A stretch of 64,000 nt of DNA from Pseudomonas panipatensis (GTDB lineage: Bacteria; Pseudomonadota; Gammaproteobacteria; Pseudomonadales; Pseudomonadaceae): NCBI RefSeq assembly GCF_900099785.1, contig NZ_FNDS01000001.1, forward strand, positions 785,309 to 849,308, written 5' to 3'. The position numbers and the translations under genes are program-made. The notes below the pieces were generated by a model. The model saw nothing but the letters and a program-made list of their open reading frames with translations. It had not been told where the DNA came from and ran no database searches. Below, piece after piece: positions 24,668-33,371 of this stretch. Each line of letters starts with the position of its first letter. Position 1 is the stretch's first letter.

Positions 24668-27600
24668 ATGACCATCAGCGTCAACGACATCAAGTTGCTC
24701 AAGTCTCAGCGTCTGACCGACGAGGACGACGGCGGCGGCCGCGCGACAGGCCAGGCCGTGGTCGACAGCGAGGTGAACAACCTTTTCCCCGACATCTCGC
24801 GCCTGGACCGCACCACCGGCCGGATCAACCTGCGGAAAGTGTTCGCCGGGGTCGTTTCGACCAACTCCGACGCCTATCTCGGTGGCCACGCCATCCTGAC
24901 CAAGGCGCCGGCCGATCCGCGCGTCTCGGTGCTGCTGTTCAACACCGGCAGCCAGACCGATGAGCGCAAGGACGCGCGCAACGCCATCGAGTCCTTCGTG
25001 GTGCCTGCGGTCGCCGCGCCCTTCGAGCTGCTGGGCAACCAGCTGCAGGGGCAGCGCGCCATCGCCGGCATCCAGCGTGAGGAACAGCGCCTGCCGGAGA
25101 TCGGTGAGGTGTACCAACTGGTCAACGGTTCGCTCTCGCAGTACGTGCGTATCACCGGGGTGGAGGCCCGCCTGGAGTCGTTCACCTACGACTATGGCAA
25201 CGGCAACTTCGTGAACTTCACCCGCCGCCGGCTGGACCTGTCGATCAGCTCGCCGTTGCTGAACGCCTTCGCGGGCGGCACGCCGACCCCGGCGGGCACC
25301 GTCATGACGGGCACCTCCGCGGCGACCAAGAGCCAGGTGCTGACCACCCAGGTGGCCGACGCTGCACACTACTACGGCATCAGCCCGCTGGCTGAGGCTG
25401 TCACCCAGGGCGTGCTGAGCCTCAAGGTCAAGTCGGTGTATTCCCAGTTGGTGCCGAGCACCACCCGGGAAAACGCACTGATCGACCAGCTGGCCGGCTA
25501 CCAGCGCCGCCTGGTGCTGGCCACCGGCCCGGCACGCAGCGTGAACCTCACCGTGGCGATGGTCAGCGGCGGCCAGTCGCGCACCTTCCTCGGTACTGCA
25601 TGCGCGCCGGGTACGCTGTCGCTCACGGTGAACAGCGGCGTGTTCGCCGACGACAGTGCCGGCAAGCTGCGCTTCATCAGCGGCAGCAACTGGATCACCG
25701 CGGGGACCATCGACTACGAGACCGGCGAGATCAACCTGACGCGCACCGGCGCAGGTTTTACCGGCAGCGCGACCGCCAGCTATCAGCCGGGCGCCGCGGC
25801 CACGGGCGAAGCAGTGACGGGTGAGATCCCTATCGACCTGTCAAATCGTGGCTATGTGTACACCCTGAGCTTGTCTGATGCGCCACCCATGCCGGGTACG
25901 CTGGAAGTCAGCTACATGGCCCTGGGCAAGTGGCAGACAATTCGCGACCCGGGCAACGGCGAACTGACGGGCGAGGGCACCGGCAGCATCGCCTTCGCTA
26001 CTGGCTCGGTATCGCTGACCCTGAACGCACTGCCGGACGTTGGCAGCTCGGTGATCTGGGCCTACGTCGGCCAGAACAGCGCGGCCTTCACCCAGCGCAC
26101 GGGCGTGAGCGTACAGGCCAAGGCCAAGGTCTCCCGCACCCTGCCGCATCAGGGCCTGCTGCCGGGCTCCTACTCGGCGACCTTCAAGGTCGGCGGGGTG
26201 ACCAAAACCATCACCGACGCCGGCAATGGAACGCTGAGCGGCAGCGGTGGCAGTGGGGTGATCAACTACGCCGCCGGCACGGTGAGCATGGAGCTGGTGG
26301 CCACCCCGGATGCCGGGACGGGCATCACCCATGCCTATCAGCAGGGCAGTTTTACCGATACCCCGCTGGCCGTGACCTCGGATAGCAGCGGCGTCTGCAG
26401 CGGGACCATTCCCGGCGCGCCGCTGAAGCCGGGCAGCGTGCAAATCGGCTGGGTGACCAAGCAGCGGCAGGCGGTGCCGGCCATCGACAAGGGGGTGACC
26501 AGCAGCGGCAACACCCTGCCGGTCTATGAGTCCGAGGTGCTGGTGAACAACACCATCACCGACAACGGTTCGGGCGGCTGGATTGGGCGCACCGGGAGCA
26601 TCAACTACCAGACCGGTGCCTTCAGCCTGCAGGCGGCGCAGTTGTACACCCTCAAGGAGTACACCTATGCGACCAAGAAGAACGGGTTCAAGCCGGACAC
26701 CCTGCAACTGGTGACCACCAACACCAGCTTGATGGAGTCGTTCGGCGGCACCCTGAGCATCCGTGCCCAGGCCAACGGTCAGAGCTACGGTGCGCAGACG
26801 GATGTGCAGACCGTGGCGCCCGTGACGCTGGATCTGCTGCCGGGAATCGCCGAGAGCATCCTGCCTGGCTCGCTGGTGTTCACCTGGGGTGGCGAGACCT
26901 ACGTCGACCGCTCGGGCGTGCTGTACAAGAACATCAGCAGCAGCACCAACGCCGGAACGGCCGTGGGCTCGGTTGACTACGCCGCGCGCACGGCCACGCT
27001 GAGCACCTACAGTGCGGGCGCCGGCTCGGCGGTCACGCTGCTGGCCTGTTTGACCACCAACGCGGGCTTCGCGGTCAATGCGATGACCTTCCGCACTCCG
27101 GGGGCTCCGCTGCGTGCTGGGAGCCTGCAGGTCACCGCAGTGCGCGTCGACACGGCGCAGGTGGTCACGGCTACGGCGGACGCCAACGGCGTGTTCAATG
27201 GGGCAGTGATCAAGGGCACGGTGGACATCGCTACGGGCATCGTGCGGCTGCGTTTCACCAGCAACCTGAACGACCAGACCGGAGCCAGCGACATCCGGGT
27301 GATTCCGATCCTGCTGCGCTACAACGGCGTGGTCTACTCGACCTTGCCGCTGGATGCCAGCCTGATCGGCCTGGACCCGGTGCGCCTGCCGTCTGATGGC
27401 CGAGTGCCGATCTACCGGCAGGGCGATGTGCTGGTGATCGCGCACACCGCCCAGACGACGGTGGCTAGCCCGGCGGCTGGCGGCACCCTGCAACTGGCTC
27501 GCCAGCAGCAGGCCGCAATCGAGGTGGTCGACGCCAACGGGGTTGCCCTGCGCGCGGCGAGCTACTCGGTGAACCGCGAACTGGGTCGTGTGACCTGGGC

Positions 27601-28240
27601 CAACCCGATGGTGCTGCAGGATGCCAGTGGCAATCCGCTGACCCTGCCGCTGGTGGTGCGTGATCGGGTAGAGCACATGACGCTGTGCACCGAGGTGCAG
27701 ATCAGCGGGCAGCTCGGCCTGGCTTCGCCGCTGCCGTGGGATCTGCCGGCCAACGACACAATGGTGTCCAGCGCGGTGAGCTGGGGCGACCTGCAGTCGC
27801 GCTATCACCACTGGTTCACACAGAAGACCTGGAGCACCGGGTCGCCGAACTGGACGGATGTCCCCGTCGGGGACACCACCACGGCGAACTACAACACGCT
27901 GAGTTATCCGCCCATCGTGACAAACCAGGGAACGATCGATGGGAAGTGGGCGTTGGTGTTCACCTCGGCGACGCAGTTCCAAGTGGTCGAGGAGAAGCTG
28001 GGGGTGATCTCGACTGGCACTACGTCAAGCGACTGCGCGCCGATCAACCCGGAAACCAACACGCCGTACTTCACCATCCGCGCCGCCGGTTGGGGCGGTG
28101 GCTGGGCGGCGGCCAACGCAGTGCGTTTCAACACCGACTCGGCCTTGGGCCCGCTGTGGATCGCGCGCACGGTACTGAGTGGCCAGGGCACGGTCGATGA
28201 CGACCAGTTCAAGCTGCAGATTCGAGGGGATGCTGACTGA
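24668..28240 (+). CDS. large repeat-containing tail/central fibre protein
   Basis: The 1190-residue protein is almost wholly beta-rich. Residues about 1-215 form a distinct N-terminal domain; then at least six modules recur, each with a G-x-I-[DNA]-[YF]-x-[TA]-G-x-[IV] motif (near residues 344, 437, 528, 642, 767 and 849), like tandem Ig/fibronectin-type domains. The last 150 residues (NDTMVSSAVSWGDLQSRYHH onward) form another domain. It probably builds the tail tip or central fibre and may contact the host, but no receptor-binding motif is evident. Confidence 0.65.
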   Translation: MTISVNDIKLLKSQRLTDEDDGGGRATGQAVVDSEVNNLFPDISRLDRTTGRINLRKVFAGVVSTNSDAYLGGHAILTKAPADPRVSVLLFNTGSQTDERKDARNAIESFVVPAVAAPFELLGNQLQGQRAIAGIQREEQRLPEIGEVYQLVNGSLSQYVRITGVEARLESFTYDYGNGNFVNFTRRRLDLSISSPLLNAFAGGTPTPAGTVMTGTSAATKSQVLTTQVADAAHYYGISPLAEAVTQGVLSLKVKSVYSQLVPSTTRENALIDQLAGYQRRLVLATGPARSVNLTVAMVSGGQSRTFLGTACAPGTLSLTVNSGVFADDSAGKLRFISGSNWITAGTIDYETGEINLTRTGAGFTGSATASYQPGAAATGEAVTGEIPIDLSNRGYVYTLSLSDAPPMPGTLEVSYMALGKWQTIRDPGNGELTGEGTGSIAFATGSVSLTLNALPDVGSSVIWAYVGQNSAAFTQRTGVSVQAKAKVSRTLPHQGLLPGSYSATFKVGGVTKTITDAGNGTLSGSGGSGVINYAAGTVSMELVATPDAGTGITHAYQQGSFTDTPLAVTSDSSGVCSGTIPGAPLKPGSVQIGWVTKQRQAVPAIDKGVTSSGNTLPVYESEVLVNNTITDNGSGGWIGRTGSINYQTGAFSLQAAQLYTLKEYTYATKKNGFKPDTLQLVTTNTSLMESFGGTLSIRAQANGQSYGAQTDVQTVAPVTLDLLPGIAESILPGSLVFTWGGETYVDRSGVLYKNISSSTNAGTAVGSVDYAARTATLSTYSAGAGSAVTLLACLTTNAGFAVNAMTFRTPGAPLRAGSLQVTAVRVDTAQVVTATADANGVFNGAVIKGTVDIATGIVRLRFTSNLNDQTGASDIRVIPILLRYNGVVYSTLPLDASLIGLDPVRLPSDGRVPIYRQGDVLVIAHTAQTTVASPAAGGTLQLARQQQAAIEVVDANGVALRAASYSVNRELGRVTWANPMVLQDASGNPLTLPLVVRDRVEHMTLCTEVQISGQLGLASPLPWDLPANDTMVSSAVSWGDLQSRYHHWFTQKTWSTGSPNWTDVPVGDTTTANYNTLSYPPIVTNQGTIDGKWALVFTSATQFQVVEEKLGVISTGTTSSDCAPINPETNTPYFTIRAAGWGGGWAAANAVRFNTDSALGPLWIARTVLSGQGTVDDDQFKLQIRGDAD

Positions 28241-29223
28241 TGACGATTCGGGTGTATACGAGCCTGGATACGGGGGCGCCGGTGTTGTCCGGTGACCTCC
28301 TCACCCGGCTGAGGCAGATCCTGATGGCTTGCCTGGTTAACGGCTATGGATCGAAGCCTGCTGCAGGTTGGTCGGTTGGCCACCAGTCCGCTGATGGTCA
28401 GGGGTTCAGTTTGGGGAATGGGGACGGCTACATCAATTTCGTTGCCAGTGGCTCGAACATCGTTCAGGTATACATCATGGAGACCATCACCGATGGGACA
28501 ACGGCTCTGGCCGCAGGGGCCAATCGCCGATCTGCTGGCTGGTCCGACGGCACCTCCAGTACCGAGCGGCAGGTCTTTTACCATCCGTATGGGGTTTTAT
28601 CCACGAACCCGCATTGGGTGGTCGCGGCTGACGAGAAAACGGTATCTATCTGCTATGGAGGAGGGATCACGACATCGGATGCATCAAATGCGTACTACGG
28701 TACGGCTCACTACTTCGGGCGCTACATCAACGCCCTTGGCCTGACCGGTCCCGCCGAGTTCGTTTCCTTGGGTGGCAACTACGCCACCGGTATTGCGCCT
28801 TTTGGTGGTGGTCTATATGGGATGGCATTGCGCAATCCGTTCACCGGCCTGATTGATCAAGGTGCCAGCCCCCGGTATGGAGCATCCAATGCCACTTTTG
28901 CCGGGGGACTAGTTGGCGCTGTAGGCAAGCTAGTGCCAGATAGACTGCTCCTTTTCCGCGGTGCCTTGACCTGCTACGGGACTGGATTGAACGGCACGAC
29001 GGGGGCACGCGCCTACGCTGGCCAGCTTCGTGGCTTGCTGTCTGAGCCCGCCTTGTGCGGCTCGTTGCTATCTAGCGTGCTTCCATTGTTCGGCGCGAGC
29101 GACACCTGGCAGTCACGAGTGAAGCCCCTCGCTCTGCCAGGCGGAAAGCAGATCTATCCCATGTTTGCGAACAGTCAAGATCAGGGATTCTTCCTGAGCG
29201 CTGACCCTGGCGATTGGAGTTGA
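28240..29223 (+). CDS. tail-associated beta-rich protein
   Basis: The 327-residue protein is Gly/Ala/Ser-rich with repeated short beta segments. The sequence PVLSGDLLTRLRQILMACLV at the N-terminus and GWSVGHQSADGQGFSLGNGD recall assembly proteins that accompany the large fibre in several Pseudomonas siphophages, but I cannot name the family. Its ATG overlaps the stop of the preceding gene by one base, so the pair is coupled. Confidence 0.55.
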   Translation: MTIRVYTSLDTGAPVLSGDLLTRLRQILMACLVNGYGSKPAAGWSVGHQSADGQGFSLGNGDGYINFVASGSNIVQVYIMETITDGTTALAAGANRRSAGWSDGTSSTERQVFYHPYGVLSTNPHWVVAADEKTVSICYGGGITTSDASNAYYGTAHYFGRYINALGLTGPAEFVSLGGNYATGIAPFGGGLYGMALRNPFTGLIDQGASPRYGASNATFAGGLVGAVGKLVPDRLLLFRGALTCYGTGLNGTTGARAYAGQLRGLLSEPALCGSLLSSVLPLFGASDTWQSRVKPLALPGGKQIYPMFANSQDQGFFLSADPGDWS

Positions 29224-29225
29224 TC

Positions 29226-29981
29226 ATGGTGGTGGTCCCTGTCCCGGTTATCTCTTTGAGCCTCGGGGTGGCGCTGCGGAAGATTACGATCAGTTTGACT
29301 CGTGATGGGAAGCAAACAGCCAACAGCAAGTCTGTGCTTATGCTGAACCCAGGCGCGCTGACATTGTCGGCTGTGTTCGTGGCTGCTGATGGCGTCAACG
29401 CTGTGCAGCGCTTCGTGGCATCGGCTGTTGATGGTCAATGGCTGCTAACTGCCTTGGATACTGCTGTCCCTAAACGTGCCGCTTCGCGCTATCCAGCCAT
29501 CAGCGAGGACGTGACATTCGCCCTTGATCTCAATGATGGATCAGGCAGTGGTGGTGGGGTTCCGGCAACACTGGCTGCTGTGGTCAAGGTCGACGGTTTG
29601 CCAGCTGCTCGACAGGTCGTTGCTGTCGAGCAGGTGGCGAGTGGTGAGTGGCGTGTTGCTGGCTACGGGGTTACAGCAGGCGGATCGGTCGCACTGGATC
29701 TCCGCGTGGCCGGTAGCGGTCAGGTGTATGTCATGGCCCTAGACACCTGGGGCACGGTATTCCAGCCGAATCTCGGTGTTGCGGTCGGCACGCTGATCCG
29801 GCCGACGGTGTTCCTGGGTTGGCTCTACCGAGTCACCCAGGCTGGCCAGCTTCCGACGACAGAGCCAGCCTGGTGGGACGACAGCATGCAGGGGCCGCAG
29901 CCGCTGGGAACCGCACGGGCCGAGGTGGTCCGGTACTACGCACCGCAGGGGCGCGGCCCCATTCCTGTTGAGGTGACCTGA
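29226..29981 (+). CDS. hypothetical tail-tip protein
   Basis: The 251-residue protein contains two beta-rich halves; the C-terminal half (FLGWLYRVTQAGQLPTTEPA ... RAEVVRYYAPQGRGPIPVEV) includes a motif frequent in phage surface proteins near an Ig-like domain. GGAG six bases upstream supports the ATG at 29226. It lies between the large repeat protein and the tail hub candidate. Confidence 0.55.
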   Translation: MVVVPVPVISLSLGVALRKITISLTRDGKQTANSKSVLMLNPGALTLSAVFVAADGVNAVQRFVASAVDGQWLLTALDTAVPKRAASRYPAISEDVTFALDLNDGSGSGGGVPATLAAVVKVDGLPAARQVVAVEQVASGEWRVAGYGVTAGGSVALDLRVAGSGQVYVMALDTWGTVFQPNLGVAVGTLIRPTVFLGWLYRVTQAGQLPTTEPAWWDDSMQGPQPLGTARAEVVRYYAPQGRGPIPVEVT

Positions 29982-31744
29982 TGCTGACCCATGACACGGC
30001 GGCGGGCTGGAGCAAGGCCCGCCGCCCGCTCGACCCTGCGCGCCGTTCGGAGTGGGGCGCGGTGGCTGCCAAGGAAGCGTCCGCTGCTGGGCCGTGGGGG
30101 CGCGCTGAGATCCTGGACGCAAGCCAGGTGGGAAGCTGGGACGCTGCCCCGCAGATCGACCAGCAGCAGGCCTCGGCTTGGAGTCGTGTGGCGGGACGTG
30201 ACATCGGTACCGGCGGACGCTGGGACACAGTCGCCCAGAAGGATCTGGCGCGGCGCCTGGGCTGGGACCGCTCGATCACGCCGCAGGATGTGCGCCTGCG
30301 GCTGCTCTATAGCCCGAGGCCTGCGCTGAAGGACACGTTGAGCGGTCAAGCCTGGTATCGCTGCGACGAGTTCGGCGAGCGCTTCGATGCCGCGGCAGAG
30401 CGCGCTGCAAGCCTGTACATCCCGGTGGCTGGGCTGGTGGAGTTTTCATTCTCAGGGCAGCGCTACGTTCCCAGCACCACGGCGTCGGTGTTCTTCGACT
30501 TCCACTATACGGCGCAGCAGCATGCCATTCAGCCCGTGGACAGTGGTCTGTCGGTGCGCTTTACCCCAGCGCGCATCCTCGAACAGATGCGCACCATGCC
30601 GTGGGGGTGGGGTACGCCGACCGATCCGAAGCCGACCGGGATCGTTTACCCGGACTACCCCGGGCCTGTTGTGGTAATCGATCCGCCGCAGGAACCCGAC
30701 ATTCTGGAGACCTACATGATCGCCAACACGGTGACCCTGGTCGTGCTGCCCAGCGGCACGCCGCTGGACGCCACCAACATCCGCGCCAACCTGGATATCG
30801 ACAGTTTCGCCTGGTCGTTCAGCGCCGAGCTGTTCGGGCGCACCTCGCTGAACCTGGTGGTGCCGGACGCCAATGGCCCGAAGACGGTCGAGCTGACCAT
30901 CAACGGCTGGGTGTGGCGCTTCCTAGTTGAGCGTTACAGCGGCAGCGGTAAGCACCCGAGCGAGCGCTACAGCATCAGTGGGTCAAGTCGCACGCAATTG
31001 CTCGACGCGCCCTACGCGCCGCAACGCAGTGGCCTCAATGCGGCGATGGTCAGCGCCCGCAACATCATCGACGACCAGCTGCAGAACACTGGGTTCTCTG
31101 CGAGCTGGGACACGGTCGGTATGGGGCCGCCCGATTGGACCCTGCCGGCCGGCGCTTTCAGCTACCAGAGCCAGACCCCGATGCAGATCATCCACCGGCT
31201 TGCCGAGGTGGCCGGCGCCGTTGTGCGGCCTGAAATGGCCGCCGATGGTTTCACAGTGCTGCCGCGCTACCGCGAGGCCACCTGGTACTGGGGTGGCGCG
31301 GTGCCGGACTGCATCATCCCGACGGAGATCGTCGCGGAGTGGGGCAGTGAATGGAGTCCGCAGCCCCAGTGGAATTTCGTCTACGTCAGCGGCGCCAACT
31401 ATGGCGTGGGCGTCCAGGTGCGGCGAGCTGGCACGGCGGGTGATGAGCCAGCGGCGGATGTCATTGACGATTGGATCACCACCGTCGACGTGGCGCGCTC
31501 GCGCGGGATCTGCGAACTGTCCAAGGGCGGTAATCAGGCCATCGAGACGCGGCGCATCCCGCTGTTCGAGAAGGGCGGAAGCGCGCCGGGGCTGGTGCTG
31601 CCGGCGATGCTGACGGAATGCCGTGACGATGATACGACCTGGCGCGGCCTGTGCCTGGGGACCGAGATCAGCGCCGACGGGGTAGGGGCCAGCCGCGTTT
31701 GGCAGACCCTGAAGATCGAACGTCACTACGGGAGCGGCAACTGA
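29981..31744 (+). CDS. tail hub-like protein with 14-residue Trp repeats
   Basis: The 587-residue protein starts with a striking array in which Trp recurs at residues 25, 39, 53, 67, 81 and 95 (exact 14-residue spacing, preceded by W10), with the pattern W-[DGS]-x2-A-x2-[DE]. The C-terminal half (PMQIIHRLAEVAGAVVRPEM, then FTVLPRY) resembles baseplate/tail hub proteins of the gp27/gpD type. It is followed by a one-base overlap with a small OB-fold-like gene, as hub and spike pairs usually are. Confidence 0.6.
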   Translation: MLTHDTAAGWSKARRPLDPARRSEWGAVAAKEASAAGPWGRAEILDASQVGSWDAAPQIDQQQASAWSRVAGRDIGTGGRWDTVAQKDLARRLGWDRSITPQDVRLRLLYSPRPALKDTLSGQAWYRCDEFGERFDAAAERAASLYIPVAGLVEFSFSGQRYVPSTTASVFFDFHYTAQQHAIQPVDSGLSVRFTPARILEQMRTMPWGWGTPTDPKPTGIVYPDYPGPVVVIDPPQEPDILETYMIANTVTLVVLPSGTPLDATNIRANLDIDSFAWSFSAELFGRTSLNLVVPDANGPKTVELTINGWVWRFLVERYSGSGKHPSERYSISGSSRTQLLDAPYAPQRSGLNAAMVSARNIIDDQLQNTGFSASWDTVGMGPPDWTLPAGAFSYQSQTPMQIIHRLAEVAGAVVRPEMAADGFTVLPRYREATWYWGGAVPDCIIPTEIVAEWGSEWSPQPQWNFVYVSGANYGVGVQVRRAGTAGDEPAADVIDDWITTVDVARSRGICELSKGGNQAIETRRIPLFEKGGSAPGLVLPAMLTECRDDDTTWRGLCLGTEISADGVGASRVWQTLKIERHYGSGN

Positions 31745-31980
31745 TGGCCACGGTAAACCCCTGGAAGCGCTTTATCGGCCTGCTGCCTGGCGGGTCGCGG
31801 ACGGTCGGGCTGGTGCTCAGCGTCGACACGGCGGCCGGCATCAGCCGCATCCAGATGCGCAACGGCATCGAGGTGGTTGCCCGCGGCACGTCGGTGCCGG
31901 AGGGACAGAACGCATTCATCACGGATGGGGAGGTGTCAGGCTCGGCGCCGAGCTTGCCGCAGTTCGACATCGAGGTCTGA
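31744..31980 (+). CDS. small OB-fold-like tail spike/hub partner
   Basis: This 78-residue beta-rich protein (TVGLVLSVDTAAGISRIQMR, then VVARGTSVPEGQNAFITDG) has the length and strand pattern of a small OB domain, often paired with a hub protein at tail tips. Family assignment is by position and fold impression only. Its last 45 bases overlap an antisense gene. Confidence 0.5.
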   Translation: MATVNPWKRFIGLLPGGSRTVGLVLSVDTAAGISRIQMRNGIEVVARGTSVPEGQNAFITDGEVSGSAPSLPQFDIEV

Positions 31981-32133
31981 GTCGATCTCGCTGATCAGCA
32001 TGCCGCAGTCATAGCGGAGTCGGTTGCGGCCGTACTTCAGCAGCAGCGGCTCTCGTGCGGTGATCTTCCAGCCCTGTTGCAGGAGCTGGTCAACGTGGGC
32101 GCGGAGCCCATTCAACGTCCGTTGTTCCTTCAT
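31936..32133 (-). CDS. small antisense gene, unknown
   Basis: The 65-residue protein MKEQRTLNGLRAHVDQLLQQ... is charged and helical at the start with a LLKYGRNRLRYDCGMLISEI strand region. A good GGAGG seven bases upstream of the ATG supports it. It is read against the tail and lysis genes and overlaps the end of the spike-like gene by 45 bases, suggesting a lysogen-expressed gene. Confidence 0.55.
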   Translation of the reverse strand: MKEQRTLNGLRAHVDQLLQQGWKITAREPLLLKYGRNRLRYDCGMLISEIDSDLDVELRQARRRA

Positions 32134-32183
32134 CGGTCGACCTCCAGTTGGCGGCCGAAGGATAGCAATACCTTCACCCACCA

Positions 32184-32210
32184 TGCCCGCCGATAGGCGG
32201 GCATTTTCGT
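32184..32210 (+). terminator. intrinsic terminator before the lysis genes
   Basis: TGCCCGCC-gata-GGCGGGCA followed by TTTTCGTTTC. It separates the tail module from the lysis genes and lies 15 bases before the endolysin start. Confidence 0.75.
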
Positions 32211-32224
32211 TTCTGGAGATGCCT

Positions 32225-32701
32225 ATGGAATTGATCCAGGTGCGCCGCTCGGTCCTCGAGCCGGCGCTGTCCCTGCTGCCTGCGAAAATGAGCAGCCCTG
32301 CGGCCATCGCGATGATCCTCGGAATCGGCCTGCAGGAGTCCGGCTTCACCTACCGAAGACAGATGGGGAACGGCCCAGCGCGTGGCTTCTGGCAGATGGA
32401 GCGGGGCGGCGGCGTGCATGGCGTGCTGACCCACTCGGCCTCAACCAAGCTTGCCTGCAGTATCTGCGCGCAGCGCGGTGTTGAGCCGACCGAGCAGGCT
32501 GTGTGGGGAGCGATCGAGCAAGACGATATCCTGGCTGCGGCGTTTGCGCGCCTGCTGCTCTGGACCGACGTCCAGGCGCTTCCTGTGCTGGGCGATACCG
32601 CTGGCGGCTGGTCGCTCTACTCGCGCGTCTGGCGTCCCGGCAAGCCCCGGCCAACGGAGTGGCCGGCCAACTACCTGAAAGCGATGGGGGCGGCTGCATG
32701 A
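32225..32701 (+). CDS. endolysin, lytic-transglycosylase-like
   Basis: The 158-residue protein has a lysozyme/transglycosylase-like fold signature: MILGIGLQESGF with a candidate catalytic Glu, ARGFWQMERGGGVHGVL, and C-terminal YSRVWRPGKPRPTEWPANY. No signal peptide or membrane segment, so release would depend on holin. GGAG precedes the ATG by six bases. It overlaps the downstream holin start by ATGA. Confidence 0.75.
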   Translation: MELIQVRRSVLEPALSLLPAKMSSPAAIAMILGIGLQESGFTYRRQMGNGPARGFWQMERGGGVHGVLTHSASTKLACSICAQRGVEPTEQAVWGAIEQDDILAAAFARLLLWTDVQALPVLGDTAGGWSLYSRVWRPGKPRPTEWPANYLKAMGAAA

Positions 32702-33225
32702 TGGACTGGCAATCGGTACTGAAGTCGCTGGCCCCTTGGATCGGCACAGCTCTCGGCGGTCCGCTCGGAGGTCTGGCGGTTGACGCCGCGGCGGGCGCCA
32801 TGGGGCTGTCAGATAAGACCGCGGATGCGGTGAAACAAGCGATCTCCGGCGCCACACCCGAGCAACTGCTGGCGGTGAAGCAAGCCGACCATGCCTTTGC
32901 TATGCAGATGCAGGCCCTCGGCTTCAAGCAGGCGGCCGACCTGGAGGCGTTGGCCAGCGGTGATCGGAAGGACGCCCGGGCGATGCAGGTCGCCCAGCGC
33001 TCTTGGGTGCCGTCGGCGCTGTCGATAATCGTGACCTTCGGCTATTTCGCCATCCTGTCCGGCATGATGCTTGGCGTCTTACATGTCGCTGACTCGCAGG
33101 CGCTGCTGCTGATGCTTGGCAGCCTGTCCACCGCTTGGGGCGTGGTCATGGCCTTCTGGTTCGGCACGACATCGGACAGCGCCAGGAAGACCGAACTGCT
33201 GGCGAACTCGTCGCCGGCAAAGTGA
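32698..33225 (+). CDS. holin of the 3-TM family
   Basis: The 175-residue protein has an N-terminal segment (LAPWIGTALGGPLGGLAVDAA), a charged helical middle, and two C-terminal membrane helices (about residues 104-125 and 130-150, ending AFWFGTTSDSARKTELL). This is the 3-TM holin layout, where WFGTSxxSxxK is a common end motif. It directly follows the endolysin. Together with the holin at 9315 the phage has two membrane lysis candidates. Confidence 0.8.
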   Translation: MMDWQSVLKSLAPWIGTALGGPLGGLAVDAAAGAMGLSDKTADAVKQAISGATPEQLLAVKQADHAFAMQMQALGFKQAADLEALASGDRKDARAMQVAQRSWVPSALSIIVTFGYFAILSGMMLGVLHVADSQALLLMLGSLSTAWGVVMAFWFGTTSDSARKTELLANSSPAK

Positions 33226-33340
33226 AAAGGAGCGACCGGCGGGGTGCTGGAACACCTCGCCAGCCGCCGAACCTGCAGAACATCCCTGCAAGCCCAGCCA
33301 TGGCTCCCGCCTCGTGCACGAAGCGCGCGGAGCCTAACAC

Positions 33341-33356
33341 CTGTTTATCCATACAG
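33341..33356 (+). promoter_or_regulatory. LexA box upstream of the methylase gene
   Basis: CTGTTTATCCATACAG fits the LexA operator CTG-N10-CAG with ACAG on its right arm. It ends 15 bases before the ATG of the methylase gene, a position where LexA would block transcription start. Confidence 0.75.
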
Positions 33357-33371
33357 TAAAGGCTTGCTCAA

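Noticed and set aside
25841..27982. A 713-codon open frame on the minus strand
   Set aside because: It is the complement of the large repeat tail protein, has Arg/Gly/His-rich composition without any motif, and lacks a ribosome-binding site. Similar shadow frames exist opposite the terminase, portal and permease.
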